A stretch of DNA of 64,000 nucleotides from Methylobacterium iners (GTDB lineage Bacteria > Pseudomonadota > Alphaproteobacteria > Rhizobiales > Beijerinckiaceae): the NCBI RefSeq assembly GCF_022179305.1, contig NZ_BPQP01000004.1:102704-166703 (forward strand), read 5' to 3'. Shown one piece after another: positions 48,520 through 58,245 of this stretch. The first letter of the stretch is position 1. Each line of letters opens with the position of its first letter. Below the pieces are notes generated by a model that was not told where the DNA came from, made no database searches, and saw only the letters and a program-made list of their open reading frames with translations. The translations under genes and the position numbers were made by a program.

Positions 48520-50709
48520 ATGCACGAAGATCCGACAGCTGTTCGGACGCTGAGGGGCCCGCAGAGTACGTGGCCCGACCTTGGTGCTGCCATGATCCCA
48601 ACCCGCGCAACCTCGGCCAAGCTCGCTGCTCTCGACCGTTCGCAGGCCGTCATCGAGTTTAAGCTTGACGGCACCATCCTCGACGCCAACGCCAACTTCC
48701 TCGCTGCCGTCGGTTATAGCCTCGCCGAGATCAAGGGCCGTCATCACTCGATGTTCGTCTTGCCCGAGGAGCGCGACGCGCCTGCCTACCAGGCGTTCTG
48801 GGAAGCGTTGCGCCGCGGTGAGTTCCAGCAGGCGGAGTATCGACGCGTCGCCAAGGGTGGGCGTGAGGTCTGGATCCAGGCGACCTACAACCCGATCGCC
48901 GGACTTTCAGGGCGGCCGACCCGCATCATCAAGTTTGCCACCGACATCACCGCGCAAAAGCTTGCCAGCATCGACGCGGCCGGCAAGGTCTCGGCCATCG
49001 ACCGCTCGCAGGCGGTGATCGAGTTCGCCCTCGACGGAACCATCCTCACCGCCAACGCCAACTTCCTGGCCACCGTCGGCTACGACCTGACGGAGATCCA
49101 GGGTCTTCATCACCGCGTGTTCGTCGACGAAGCGGAGCGCGCGTCTGCCGCCTACCGCGAGTTCTGGGCCGCGCTCGGACGCGGCGAGTTCTCCTCCGGC
49201 GAGTACCGGCGCGTCGCCAAGGGCGGGCGTGAGATCTGGCTGCAGGCGACCTACAACCCGATCCTCGACCCCGCGGGCCGTCCCCTGAAGGTGGTCAAGT
49301 TCGCCTCGGACATCACGGCCGAAAAGCTGCGCAACGCCGACTACGCCGGCAAGGTCGCCGCCATCGACAAGGCTCAGGCGATGATCGAGTTCGACCTCGA
49401 CGGCATCATCCTCACGGCCAACGCCAACTTCCTCTCGGCCGTCGGCTACAGCCTCGCCGAGATCCAGGGCCAGCACCACCGCCTGTTCGTTGATCCGGCC
49501 GAGCACCAGAGCTCCGCCTACCGCGCTTTCTGGGAGTCCCTGCGCCGCGGCGAGTACCAGAGCGCCGAGTACCGCCGCCTCGGCAAGGGCGGCCGCGAGG
49601 TCTGGATCCAGGCAAGCTACAACCCGATCCTCGACCCCTTGGGCAAGCCGATCAAGGTGGTGAAGTTTGCCACCGACATCACCACGGATGTCGCCAACCG
49701 ACGCCAGTTCCAGCTCCTCTCGCTCGTCGCCAACAAGACCGACAACTCGGTGATCATCACCGACGCGGCCGGACGCATCGAGTTCGTCAATCCCGGCTTC
49801 GAGCGCATGACAGGCTACACCGCCGCTGAGGTTGTGGGCCGCACGCCAGGCTCCTTCCTGCAGGGACCAGCCACCAGTGCCGCAACCAAGGCAGAGGTGC
49901 GCCAGCACCTGGCGCGCCACGAGGCGTTTTACGACGAGATCCTGAACTACACGAAGGCGGGTGAGCCCTACTGGATCTCGCTGGCCATCAACCCGATCCG
50001 CGGGAGCGACGGCAGGATCGAGCGCTTCATCTCCATCCAAGCGAACGTGACGGACACGAAGAAGGCCTCCGTCCAGCGCGGAATCCAGCTCGACGCGATC
50101 TCCGCCTCGAACGCGATCTGTGAGTGGACGCTGACCGGTCAGCTGGTCAGCACCAACGACTATCTCAGGAGCCTGGGCGTCCTGCTCGACGAGCGCGTCG
50201 CCGACGCCCGCGCCCTGCTCGGCGAGGAGCACCTTCGCGCGCTCGTGGGTGGTCAGCAGATCCGACGCACGCTGGCCTGGCCCGGCCGCGACGGAGCGAC
50301 GATCTGGTTGGACGCGATCCTGTCCGTGCTGCCGGACCTGGAGGGGCGCCCGGAGCGCGTGCTGATGTGCGCGGTGGACATCTCGCTGCGCCACCGCACG
50401 ATGGAGCAGACCAACGCCGCCCTCGACGAGGTGCTGACCTCGGCCGCCAAGATCGGCGAGATCACCGGCACCATCGACCAGATCGCCAAGCAGACGAACC
50501 TGCTGGCGCTCAACGCGACGATCGAGGCGGCGCGCGCCGGCGAGGCCGGCAAGGGCTTCGCGGTGGTCGCGCAGGAGGTCAAGGCGCTGGCGGGACGCTC
50601 GTCGGTGTCCTCAGCCGACATCGCCGGCCTCGTGACGGAGAGCCAGAAGCGGATCAGCGTGCTGGCCGGCACGCTCGAGGCACTCGGTGGCGAGGGTCGA
50701 GCGGCCTGA
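48520..50709 (+). CDS. Soluble chemoreceptor with tandem PAS domains
   Basis: A 729-residue protein without TM helices. Three PAS units of 122 residues (about 32-153, 154-275 and 276-392) are near copies of each other. A fourth PAS follows (about 400-515, [10 protein letters not shown], like a LOV domain but without the flavin cysteine), then a fifth (about 525-625). The C-terminal signalling part has the MCP tip-type sequence [20 protein letters not shown] followed by [15 protein letters not shown]. Only a short hairpin of about 90 residues is present, against more than 200 in canonical MCPs, so its array packing may differ. It probably senses an internal ligand or redox state through heme or flavin in the PAS domains. 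Confidence 0.88.
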   Translation: MHEDPTAVRTLRGPQSTWPDLGAAMIPTRATSAKLAALDRSQAVIEFKLDGTILDANANFLAAVGYSLAEIKGRHHSMFVLPEERDAPAYQAFWEALRRGEFQQAEYRRVAKGGREVWIQATYNPIAGLSGRPTRIIKFATDITAQKLASIDAAGKVSAIDRSQAVIEFALDGTILTANANFLATVGYDLTEIQGLHHRVFVDEAERASAAYREFWAALGRGEFSSGEYRRVAKGGREIWLQATYNPILDPAGRPLKVVKFASDITAEKLRNADYAGKVAAIDKAQAMIEFDLDGIILTANANFLSAVGYSLAEIQGQHHRLFVDPAEHQSSAYRAFWESLRRGEYQSAEYRRLGKGGREVWIQASYNPILDPLGKPIKVVKFATDITTDVANRRQFQLLSLVANKTDNSVIITDAAGRIEFVNPGFERMTGYTAAEVVGRTPGSFLQGPATSAATKAEVRQHLARHEAFYDEILNYTKAGEPYWISLAINPIRGSDGRIERFISIQANVTDTKKASVQRGIQLDAISASNAICEWTLTGQLVSTNDYLRSLGVLLDERVADARALLGEEHLRALVGGQQIRRTLAWPGRDGATIWLDAILSVLPDLEGRPERVLMCAVDISLRHRTMEQTNAALDEVLTSAAKIGEITGTIDQIAKQTNLLALNATIEAARAGEAGKGFAVVAQEVKALAGRSSVSSADIAGLVTESQKRISVLAGTLEALGGEGRAA
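48613..49695 (+). repeat. Three tandem 366-base PAS-coding repeats
   Basis: Units begin at about 48,613, 48,979 and 49,345. Landmarks such as the GAC of (L/I)D(R/K) at 48,634, 49,000 and 49,366 are exactly 366 bases apart. The units are highly similar at protein level and clearly arose by in-frame duplication. Confidence 0.85.
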
Positions 50710-51281
50710 CGAGGCCGGCTCGACACCAATCTAGGACCTTTCCCGCCTTGCCCTTGCGCAATCCGGAGCGCTCTCACACGGCTTTCATTACGGCGTGGCC
50801 TGTTTCGAGAGAAACTGGCGTTGCTCCTCTCCACCTATCCTTTCGCCGTCGAGGATCCTCCTCATTGGCCGACCTTGGCCCTATTCGACGACTTTCGCGA
50901 AGATTTGGCAGGGCGGCCTCAAGCAGCTCACGCTCAAACCCACCCGGGTTAGCGTACAAACTTGATCCTGGAAAGTCAAAGTGAGCAAGAGTGCGCATGC
51001 GCGCATCATGAAATATAGTTGTGACTACAACGAAAATCCTGCTGACACGGCACAGTGCCGATTAGCGCCCTGAACCTTCGCCAACTGAAATGTCATGAGT
51101 CAGCAACACTTTAAGTTCGTAGACCACAACTCAAGTCAACAGCAAGTCGTTTTACCTTTACTATGGCACTCGGCCGATTTGCAAATGCTAGTTGAATCTC
51201 ACAAGCCCAAAACACGAGTGCGTTAACTATAAATTACCCTAATTAGGTTCTAATTGGCCCTGATTTGGAAGTGGGGTTATC
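50710..51281. other. Gap between two chemoreceptor-type genes
   Basis: 572 bases; the right 300 are AT-rich and unlike the flanking genes. TTCTAATTGG at 51,249 and GGAAGTGGGG just before the next ATG are the likely promoter and ribosome-binding parts. A minus-strand frame (50,774-50,998) lacks support. Confidence 0.4.
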
Positions 51282-52388
51282 ATGAGCACAACTTTAGCGG
51301 CGAGGGCCTTTTCATCTAGGCTTGCGACACCTTCGACAAATGGTTCTGCGACGATGGACCATGTGGCAGCCGAGGCTGCTGAGGTGAAGCGGGTTGCGTC
51401 CGAGAAGACGCGTCATATCCAAGCCATCACCGGGCAGGTCAAGATTCTAGCCCTGAACGCCCTGATCGAGGCCGCCCGCGCCGGCGAGCTCGGCCGAGGC
51501 TTCTCGGTCGTCGCCCAGGAGGTCCGTTCCATCGGCGCAGAGGTCGAGGGAATCGCTCAGGTGCTCGAGGCAGAACTCACCGGGCGCATCACAGGCCTTC
51601 AAACCCTCGTCCAGCAGATCACCGACAGCTCGCAGAACGACCGCATGATCGACCTCGCACTCAACGCCGTCGAGCTCATCGACCGGAACCTCTACGAGCG
51701 CACCTGCGACGTGCGCTGGTGGGCGACCGACACCGCGATCGTCGACTGCGCGGCCGAACCGACACCGGAACGCGCGGCCTACGCCAACCAGCGTCTCGGC
51801 GTGATCCTCGGCGCCTACACCGTCTACCTCGACCTCTGGCTGTGCGATCTCAAAGGCACCATCATCGCCCACGGACGGCCCGACCGGTACCCTGGTCTGA
51901 TCGGGCAGAATGTCTCCGGCGAGGAGTGGTTCCGGCAGGCCGTAACACTGCCGAACGGCGACGCCTACGTCGCCGGCGACGTCGGGACTCAGCCGGCGCT
52001 GAACGGCGCGCAGGTCGCCACCTACTGCGCGAGCATCCGCGCCGGTGCCAGCCCGACGGGCAGGCCGCTCGGCGTGCTGGCGATCCATTTCGACTGGGAG
52101 CCGCAGGCAAGGGCCATCGTCGAGGGCGTGCGCGTCGCACCGGAGAACCGCGATCGCACGCGGGTGCTTCTCGTTGATTCCCGTCATCGCGTCCTCGCGG
52201 CGTCGGACGGTCGGGGCGTACTTACTGAAACCCTAGCCTTCAGCCCGGGCAGCAGAGCCAGCGGCGCGGATCGTGATCCCCGCTCAGGCGTCGTCACCGC
52301 CTTCCACCGCACCCCGGGCTACGAAACCTATCGGGGTCTGGGCTGGTATGGCGCAATCGTGCAAGCCACCGCAAAGGCCTCTGGTTGA
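51282..52388 (+). CDS. MCP-tip plus Cache protein, inverted layout
   Basis: A 368-residue protein. Residues 45-85 hold the chemoreceptor tip ([20 protein letters not shown] and [15 protein letters not shown]). A C-terminal domain of about 230 residues with Cache-type features follows: [46 protein letters not shown] and [13 protein letters not shown]. Cache domains are normally periplasmic and N-terminal, but here there is no TM helix or signal peptide and the order is reversed. It may add ligand sensing to the arrays made with the neighbouring PAS chemoreceptor or act alone. The ATG follows GTGGGG with good spacing. Confidence 0.8.
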   Translation: MSTTLAARAFSSRLATPSTNGSATMDHVAAEAAEVKRVASEKTRHIQAITGQVKILALNALIEAARAGELGRGFSVVAQEVRSIGAEVEGIAQVLEAELTGRITGLQTLVQQITDSSQNDRMIDLALNAVELIDRNLYERTCDVRWWATDTAIVDCAAEPTPERAAYANQRLGVILGAYTVYLDLWLCDLKGTIIAHGRPDRYPGLIGQNVSGEEWFRQAVTLPNGDAYVAGDVGTQPALNGAQVATYCASIRAGASPTGRPLGVLAIHFDWEPQARAIVEGVRVAPENRDRTRVLLVDSRHRVLAASDGRGVLTETLAFSPGSRASGADRDPRSGVVTAFHRTPGYETYRGLGWYGAIVQATAKASG

Positions 52389-52486
52389 GGCTCCGCCAGG
52401 CGGCCGGCCTCATCGCAGCACAATCTGCAGCATCGTCAGAACCCAACCTCCGACAAACTGCTACTTCCCAGTCTAGGATCGCTGCT

Positions 52487-53215
52487 GTGTCTAGCCCCAA
52501 CCCTCTTGTGCGAAAGCTGACGGGCTTCTGTGAACTAACAGAGGCGGATCAGAGACTCCTGGAGCAAATCACAGCGAAGCCGAGCGTCGTTAAGGCCCGT
52601 ACCGACCTCATTTGTGAAGGCGACGTACCCGACGGCGTGTTTCTGATCCTCGAGGGCTTTGCCTGCCGTTACAAGCTACGGTCGAGTGGAGCTAGGCATA
52701 TCACCGCCTACCTCCTGCCGGGCGATCTCGGCGACGTCGACGTGGGACTGCTGCCCCGGATGGACCATACCATCGGCACGCTCTCGCCCTGCCGCGTGGT
52801 CCGGCTTGACCACCCGGTGATCGAGGATCTGCTGCAGAACCACCCTCGCATCGGGCGGGCCCTTCGTATTGGAAAGCTCGTCGACGAGGCGACCCTTCGC
52901 GAGTGGTTGGTCAATGTCGGCTGCCGCACCGCCACGGAGCGGGTTGCGCATCTCCTCTGCGAGTTGCTGCTGCGCCTGCGTGTCGTCGGCTTGGCTCCCT
53001 CCGACAGCTACACGCTGTCCCTTTTTCAGCGCGACATTGCTGACACAACAGGTCTCTCAAACGTACAGGTCAACCGCTCCCTTCAAAAACTGCGCCGTCA
53101 GGGTCTGATCGAGCTGCGTTCGAAGAGCCTCAGAATCCTGGACCTGCCCGGCCTCCAGGCTGTGGCCGAGTTCAAGCCAGACTACCTGCATCTGAACGAT
53201 CGCACGGCGGCGTGA
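52487..53215 (+). CDS. Crp/Fnr-family regulator, paralogue of REC-Crp
   Basis: A 242-residue protein from GTG 52487 (VSSPNPLVRKLTGF), with AGGA well placed upstream. The beta roll (about 25-135) and the Crp-type HTH (IADTTGLSNVQVNRSLQKLR) match the Crp half of the chromosomal fusion at 20012 closely, including MDHTI, LVDEATLREWL and NVGCR. It lacks the receiver domain. As a free-standing copy on the island it could compete for the same promoters (inference). The longer frame from TTG 52385 would overlap the preceding gene and is unlikely. Confidence 0.83.
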   Translation: MSSPNPLVRKLTGFCELTEADQRLLEQITAKPSVVKARTDLICEGDVPDGVFLILEGFACRYKLRSSGARHITAYLLPGDLGDVDVGLLPRMDHTIGTLSPCRVVRLDHPVIEDLLQNHPRIGRALRIGKLVDEATLREWLVNVGCRTATERVAHLLCELLLRLRVVGLAPSDSYTLSLFQRDIADTTGLSNVQVNRSLQKLRRQGLIELRSKSLRILDLPGLQAVAEFKPDYLHLNDRTAA

Positions 53216-53405
53216 AGATGCACTAACGCTACAGCGCTCAGCATACGTCGCACCTCGCAGTCCTCGATCTCAGCTTACCTGAGCGTTGCGCTCAACACAG
53301 CTGAGAAATTTTATACGGTAACGCCCAACCGAAACAATATCAGCTTGGACTTATTTGTGACTTCCATCCACCGAACCTCGCTTAGGACCATATACTCTCC
53401 GCCCT

Positions 53406-53651
53406 TTACCGACCCACCTTCCGGTCGCTCCGCGAAGTCGGAGGTGGCCCCTCACCTCTAACCGGCTCCCGAAGCAACTCGGCACTCGTCACTCGGAGCG
53501 CCGCGGCCAGCTGATCCAAGGCATCCATAAAGGAGTTCTCGGTGGCTCTCTCGATCCGGCCGACGTAGCCGCGGTCCAGACCTGCATCCACCTCCAGCGC
53601 TTCCTGGCTCAGCCCCAGCGCGCCACGCAGGCGCCGCACAATCAAGCCCAC
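53406..53651 (-). CDS. Xre-type HTH protein, 5' end altered
   Basis: An 81-residue protein. The HTH is VRRLRGALGLSQEALEVDAG with RGYVGRIERATEN, followed by LDQLAAALRVTSAELL and a Pro/Ser tail. It is closely related to the gene at 58878 but lacks that protein's first six or so residues (MNGRAL). The similarity stops where the nuclease remnant begins (about 53,652), and a GTG serves as start. The gene may still make a working repressor. Confidence 0.65.
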   Translation of the reverse strand: MGLIVRRLRGALGLSQEALEVDAGLDRGYVGRIERATENSFMDALDQLAAALRVTSAELLREPVRGEGPPPTSRSDRKVGR

Positions 53652-54089
53652 CAGACTGTTGCCGCCCTGTATCGGACCGAACTCGTCGACTCAGTCGGAA
53701 CGAACGATACCGTCCCGGTCGGCTTCGTGAACCTGACGCTCGCGACGTGCATCACGGCTATCGCACCGGCCAGTTCATCCGCCCTCGCTCACCTGCTATG
53801 GGCCCGCTACTGCGACCACGCGCAGGTCGTTCGCTTCGCGATGCAGGGCAACGAACCCTCCCCAGCAGGACCGAGCTTCGCCCTGCCGGCGCCGAAGCCC
53901 CACAACACCGAAGGCCACACCGCCATGCCTCTCGTGGAACTAGGGCCTCTGGGCGACCGCTCAAGGAAGCATTGCGCTTTTCCAACAACCCTCACCAGGG
54001 CCCGTTCGGTCACGGCAAGCCCAAACAGGAAGACGCTTCAGTGCCAAGGCCACCCAAACTGCTGGCAAGCCGCTCTGATGCCGTTGTGA
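53652..54089 (+). pseudogene. Remnant of PD-(D/E)XK nuclease-like gene, 3' part
   Basis: The frame begins abruptly with QTVAALYRTELVDSVGTND and continues VGFVNLTL, LLWARYCDHAQVVRFAMQGN. This aligns with VAALYRTELVDPAGTN, VGFVNITL and LWTRYCDHARVARFVLYGD of the intact gene at 45545. The nuclease core is missing and no start or ribosome binding site is present. Similarity fades near 53,905 and the frame ends at 54,089. It joins the Xre gene directly, marking a recombination junction. Confidence 0.75.
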
Positions 54090-54643
54090 TCTCCACTACG
54101 GCATGCCTATGGACAAGTGGAAAGGCCCGTCCACGGGCCCTCTCGCGTCCTGGAAAAAGAACCTAGGTATATTAGTCACTTACGGATAGAGAGAAGGGCA
54201 AATACTCCGTTTCTACCCGGTCGCGTTCCGTTTTTATCACCGCCACTTTACTTACCCGCTTTGGAGCCACTACAGTAACACCCTGGCGGAAGACGAGACC
54301 TCAGCAAGTCTGCAAAGGGTGAGTTCTGCGCGTCGGCTTATGGGTGGGCTCTTGGCGGAAGCGGACGTCTCATATAGGACGCCGCAGACCTACTCCGGAC
54401 CTAAAAAACACTCAGCATACGTATTACTTCAAACACAAGCGCAAATGCATCAGTGACCTGTCAGCACAGGCTGAGCAATGCATCGTCACACGGCAGCAAG
54501 CCCATCTGACAAAGACGATTAACGCTGACGTTCATCATAGACTGTCGCGGGCTCGCCCGCTAAGGTGAGGCGAACCGTGCCGTGGGAGCACCGGATCGTC
54601 TTGTCTCGCTTCGTTGCGTGATCATGAGACAGCCAGGGGGGCG
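54090..54643. other. Island gap with two-box element
   Basis: The gap holds a hairpin (GGCCCGT-CC-ACGGGCC, about 54,128-54,143), copy d of the two-box element, and an AT-rich part with CTAAAAAACACTCAGCATAC near 54,400. No gene is seen. The KaiC-like gene promoter should lie at its right end. Confidence 0.4.
54205..54235. repeat. Two-box element, copy d
   Basis: CTCCGTTTCT and TTCCGTTTTT begin 21 bases apart, downstream of the nuclease remnant in the same relative place as copy c has to the intact gene. Confidence 0.7.
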
Positions 54644-56137
54644 ATGGTGACAGGAAGCCGAGACGGCCAAGCGGCAACTGGAATCATCGGACTCGACGAC
54701 ATCATCGCCGGAGGGCTCGAACGCGGGCGGCTGTTCTTGCTCGAAGGCAATCCGGGCACCGGCAAGACCACCATCGCAATCGAGTTCCTCATCGCGGGCG
54801 CTCGCGCCGGTGAGCGCTGCCTCTATATCACCCTGGCCGAGACCGAAGAGGAGCTGCGCGCCGGCGCCACCTCGCACGGTTGGAACCTTGCGGGCGTCGA
54901 GATCTTCGAGCTGATCCCGCCCGAGAGCCTGCTCGACGAGGACCAGCAGCAAAGTCTCCTCTATTCCTCGGACCTCGAACTTGGCGAGACCACCAAGCGC
55001 ATCTTCGAAGCCTTCGAGCGTGTCGGTCCCGACCGGGTGGTCCTCGACAGCCTGTCCGAGATCCGGCTGCTGGCCCAGAGCTCCCTGCGCTACCGCCGCC
55101 AGGTCCTTGCCCTCAAGCACTACTTCGCCAAGCGGAGCGCGACGGTGCTGATGCTGGACGACCTTACCACCGATGCGAACGACAAGACCGTGCACAGCGT
55201 CGCGCACGGCGTGATCCGGCTGGAGGAAACGTCCCCCGAGTACGGCGCCGACCGTCGGCGGCTTCGCATCGGCAAGTACCGCGGCCGGCGCTATCGTGGC
55301 GGCTATCACGACTTCGCCATCCATACCGGAGGCATCCGCGTCTTCCCGCGCCTCGTCTCGGCCGAGCACAAGACGCGCTTTGTCCGTGACACCCTCAAAA
55401 CCGAGTCGGCCGAGCTCGACGCGCTGCTTGGCGGCGGCGTCGACCGCGGATCGAGCGTCCTCGTCCTCGGTCCGGCCGGCACGGGCAAGTCGCTCCTGGC
55501 ACTCACCTTCGTCCAAGGCGCGGTCAAGCGTGGCGAGAGAGCGGCCATGTTCGTATTCGACGAGGAGCTCGGGCTCCTGTTCGATCGAGCCAGGGGTCTC
55601 GGCCTCGATCTGCAAGCCATGGTCGACGAGGACCGGCTCTTCGTCGAGCAGGTCGACGCCGCCGAGCTGATGCCGGGCGAGTTCTCGGAGAGGGTCCGAC
55701 GCTGCGTCGAGGTCCACGGCGTCAGGACGGTCGTCATCGACAGCCTGAACGGCTACCAGGCCGCCATGCCGGGGGAGCAGGCGCTCATCTTGCACATGCA
55801 CGAGCTGCTCCAGTACCTGAACCGGCAGGGCGCCACGACCTTCCTCACTGTCGCGCAGCACGGCCTCGTCGGCGATATGAAGGCGCCGGTCGACATAACC
55901 TACCTTGCCGACACCGTCATCCTCCTGCGCTACTTCGAGGCGTGGGGCCGGGTGCTTCGGGCGATGTCCGTCGTGAAGAAGCGCATGGGCGCGCACGAGG
56001 ACACCATCCGCGAGTACCGTATCAACGGCCGCGGCATCACGCTGGGCGAGCCTCTCACCAACTTCCAGGGCGTCCTCAGCGGTGTACCGACGCTCGTCGA
56101 CGCCGGCCCCGTCCTGCTCAGGGCGGACGAGGCGTGA
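54644..56137 (+). CDS. KaiC-like double-domain ATPase
   Basis: A 497-residue protein with two RecA-type domains. Walker A motifs are GNPGTGKTT (35-43) and GPAGTGKS (276-283). Catalytic glutamates are in ITLAETEEELRAG and MFVFDEELG, and the C-terminal signature is YLADTVILLRYFEAWGRVLR with HEDTIREY. It is a KaiC homologue. The clock protein's Ser-Thr autophosphorylation pair aligns with Thr-Tyr (DITYLADT), so phosphorylation, if any, differs. No kaiA or kaiB is nearby. AGGGGGG precedes the ATG. The stop overlaps the start of a hybrid kinase gene (GTGA), which points to a direct functional pair. Confidence 0.88.
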   Translation: MVTGSRDGQAATGIIGLDDIIAGGLERGRLFLLEGNPGTGKTTIAIEFLIAGARAGERCLYITLAETEEELRAGATSHGWNLAGVEIFELIPPESLLDEDQQQSLLYSSDLELGETTKRIFEAFERVGPDRVVLDSLSEIRLLAQSSLRYRRQVLALKHYFAKRSATVLMLDDLTTDANDKTVHSVAHGVIRLEETSPEYGADRRRLRIGKYRGRRYRGGYHDFAIHTGGIRVFPRLVSAEHKTRFVRDTLKTESAELDALLGGGVDRGSSVLVLGPAGTGKSLLALTFVQGAVKRGERAAMFVFDEELGLLFDRARGLGLDLQAMVDEDRLFVEQVDAAELMPGEFSERVRRCVEVHGVRTVVIDSLNGYQAAMPGEQALILHMHELLQYLNRQGATTFLTVAQHGLVGDMKAPVDITYLADTVILLRYFEAWGRVLRAMSVVKKRMGAHEDTIREYRINGRGITLGEPLTNFQGVLSGVPTLVDAGPVLLRADEA

Positions 56138-58161
56138 AGCGCACCACGCTCTCGGAGCGCGCTCTGGTCCTCGCGCCTCGCGGGCGAGACGCGCCGCTCG
56201 CGGTCGCCATGTTGCGCGAGGCCGGGATCAGTGCGGCGCCCTGCCCCTCGTTGCCGCATCTTATCCAGGAGTTGAACCGCGGCGCCGCACTGGTCGTCGT
56301 GACGGAAGAGGCCCTCGCTACCGCCGATCTCGGCTCGCTCGCGGCTTGGCTCGCAGACCAGCAGGCGTGGTCGGATCTACCTTTCGTACTCCTGACGAGC
56401 CACGGGGGCGGGATCGAGCGCAATCCCGCAGCGCGTCGCTACTTGGACGTGCTCGGCAACGTCAACTTCGTCGAGCGCCCCTTCCACCCGACGACCCTGA
56501 TCAGCTTGGTGCGCTCAGCCCTACGCGGGCGCCGCCGTCAATACGAGGCACGGGCGCGGCTTGAAGCACTGCGCGAGGGTGAGACGCGGCTGCGCCAGGC
56601 GAACCAGACGCTGGAACAGCGCGTGGCAGAACGCACGGCCGAGCGCGACCGCATGTGGCGGCTCACCACCGACCTCATGCTGGTCGCGCGCACAGACGGG
56701 ATCGTCACGGCGGTGAACCCGGCCTGGCACCACCAACTCGGCTGGTCACCGGAGGACATGGTCGGTCGCACGACCGCTTGGTTGGAGCATCCCGACGACA
56801 GGGAAGCCACGCGCTCTGCCGTGGAGCAATTGGCAGCCGGCCACGCGCTGAGCTCGTTCGAGAACCGCTTCCGCACGCGCCAGGGCGCGCATCGCTGGCT
56901 GTCATGGACGGCCGCGCCCGAAGGGGAGATGCTCTACGCCACAGCGCGTGACGTCACGGCAGACAAGGCGCGCCAGGCCGACCTGGAGCGGACGCAAGAA
57001 GCGCTCCGCCAGTCGCAGAAGCTGGAGGCGATCGGGCAGCTCACGGGCGGCGTCGCCCACGACTTCAACAACCTGCTCACCATCATCAAGAGCTCGACGG
57101 ATCTGCTGCGTCGGCCGGGCCTGGCCGAGGAGCGCCGGCGCCGCTACGTGGACGCCATCTCCGACACCGTCGACCGTGCCTCGAAGCTGACGGGCCAGCT
57201 CCTCGCCTTCGCGCGCCGTCAGGCGCTCAAGCCCGAGGTGTTCGACGCCGCGCGTCGCGTTCAGGCCGTGACCGACATGCTGCGCACGATTGTCGGCTCG
57301 CGGGTACAGATCGTCACCGCGCTGCCCCAGGAGCCCTGCTTCGTGGAAGCGGACGTCAGCCAGTTCGAGACCGCGCTCATCAACATGGCCGTGAACGCGC
57401 GCGACGCCATGGGCGGCGAGGGCCGGCTCACGATCGATGTGGTGGAGGTCGCCGCCATGCCGCCCATTCGCGGGCACGGCGGCAGCCCCGGCCGGTTCGT
57501 AGCGGTCTCGCTCGCCGATACCGGGCACGGCATCCCCGAGGACAGGCTATCGCTGATCTTTGAGCCGTTCTTCACGACGAAGGAGGTGGGCAAAGGCACG
57601 GGGCTGGGCCTCTCCCAGGTGTTTGGCTTCGCCAAGCAGTCCGGCGGCGACGTGGCGGTCGAGAGCGAAGTCGGGCGCGGCACCACCTTCGGCCTGTACC
57701 TTCCCCAGGCCGAGGGGCAGCGCGCGCCAGTTAAGGAGGCGGACCCCCTGCAAGTAGAGGCCCACATGCACGGGCGGGGGCGCCGGGTGCTCGTGGTTGA
57801 GGACAACGTCGAGGTCGGAAGGTTCTCGACGCAGATCCTGCAGGATCTGGGCTACGAGACGGTCTGGGCCGCGAACGGCGAGGAAGCTCTGCGGCGGCTC
57901 GACGAGGCAGACGCCTTCGACGTGGTGTTCTCCGACGTGGTGATGCCCGGTATGAGCGGCGTGCAGCTCGGCCACGAGATCCGGGATCGCTACCTCGACC
58001 TACCTGTCGTTCTCACCTCCGGCTACAGCCACGTGTTGGCCGAGGAAGGCCGGCACGGCTTCGAACTGGTTCACAAGCCCTATGCCGCGGAGGAGCTGTC
58101 ACGCGTGCTGCGGCGCGTCACTCAGCGTCGGCGCATGCCACCGATGCCAGTGCCAAAGTAG
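56134..58161 (+). CDS. Hybrid histidine kinase coupled to KaiC
   Basis: The protein has 675 residues from a GTG overlapping the kaiC stop. The N-terminal receiver-like domain (1-120) has lost its phospho-acceptor (strand reads LVVVTEEAL), a pseudo-receiver as in clock-output kinases. A coiled coil (ALREGETRLRQANQTLEQRV) leads to a PAS domain (about 170-285). HisKA has phospho-His H309 in GGVAHDFNNLL, HATPase shows NARDAMGG, DTGHGIPE and GTGLGLSQ, and a C-terminal receiver has D601 in VVFSDVVMPGMSG and VHKPYA. It probably reads the KaiC state and passes phosphate to an Hpt protein such as that encoded at 58246. Confidence 0.88.
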   Translation: MKRTTLSERALVLAPRGRDAPLAVAMLREAGISAAPCPSLPHLIQELNRGAALVVVTEEALATADLGSLAAWLADQQAWSDLPFVLLTSHGGGIERNPAARRYLDVLGNVNFVERPFHPTTLISLVRSALRGRRRQYEARARLEALREGETRLRQANQTLEQRVAERTAERDRMWRLTTDLMLVARTDGIVTAVNPAWHHQLGWSPEDMVGRTTAWLEHPDDREATRSAVEQLAAGHALSSFENRFRTRQGAHRWLSWTAAPEGEMLYATARDVTADKARQADLERTQEALRQSQKLEAIGQLTGGVAHDFNNLLTIIKSSTDLLRRPGLAEERRRRYVDAISDTVDRASKLTGQLLAFARRQALKPEVFDAARRVQAVTDMLRTIVGSRVQIVTALPQEPCFVEADVSQFETALINMAVNARDAMGGEGRLTIDVVEVAAMPPIRGHGGSPGRFVAVSLADTGHGIPEDRLSLIFEPFFTTKEVGKGTGLGLSQVFGFAKQSGGDVAVESEVGRGTTFGLYLPQAEGQRAPVKEADPLQVEAHMHGRGRRVLVVEDNVEVGRFSTQILQDLGYETVWAANGEEALRRLDEADAFDVVFSDVVMPGMSGVQLGHEIRDRYLDLPVVLTSGYSHVLAEEGRHGFELVHKPYAAEELSRVLRRVTQRRRMPPMPVPK

Positions 58162-58245
58162 GTTCAACTTCCCCCATTGCCTTAACTCGGCTCCTGGCCC
58201 GGAGCTGCCCGACCACTCGCTGCCCGACGGTCGCGGCGTTAAACT

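Noticed and set aside
49740-50070. LOV photoreceptor domain in the PAS chemoreceptor
   Set aside because: The segment [10 protein letters not shown] aligns with the LOV motif but lacks the flavin-linking cysteine, so it is called a plain PAS domain.
50774-50998. Minus-strand frame between the two chemoreceptor-type genes
   Set aside because: No start signal, no homology and atypical composition.
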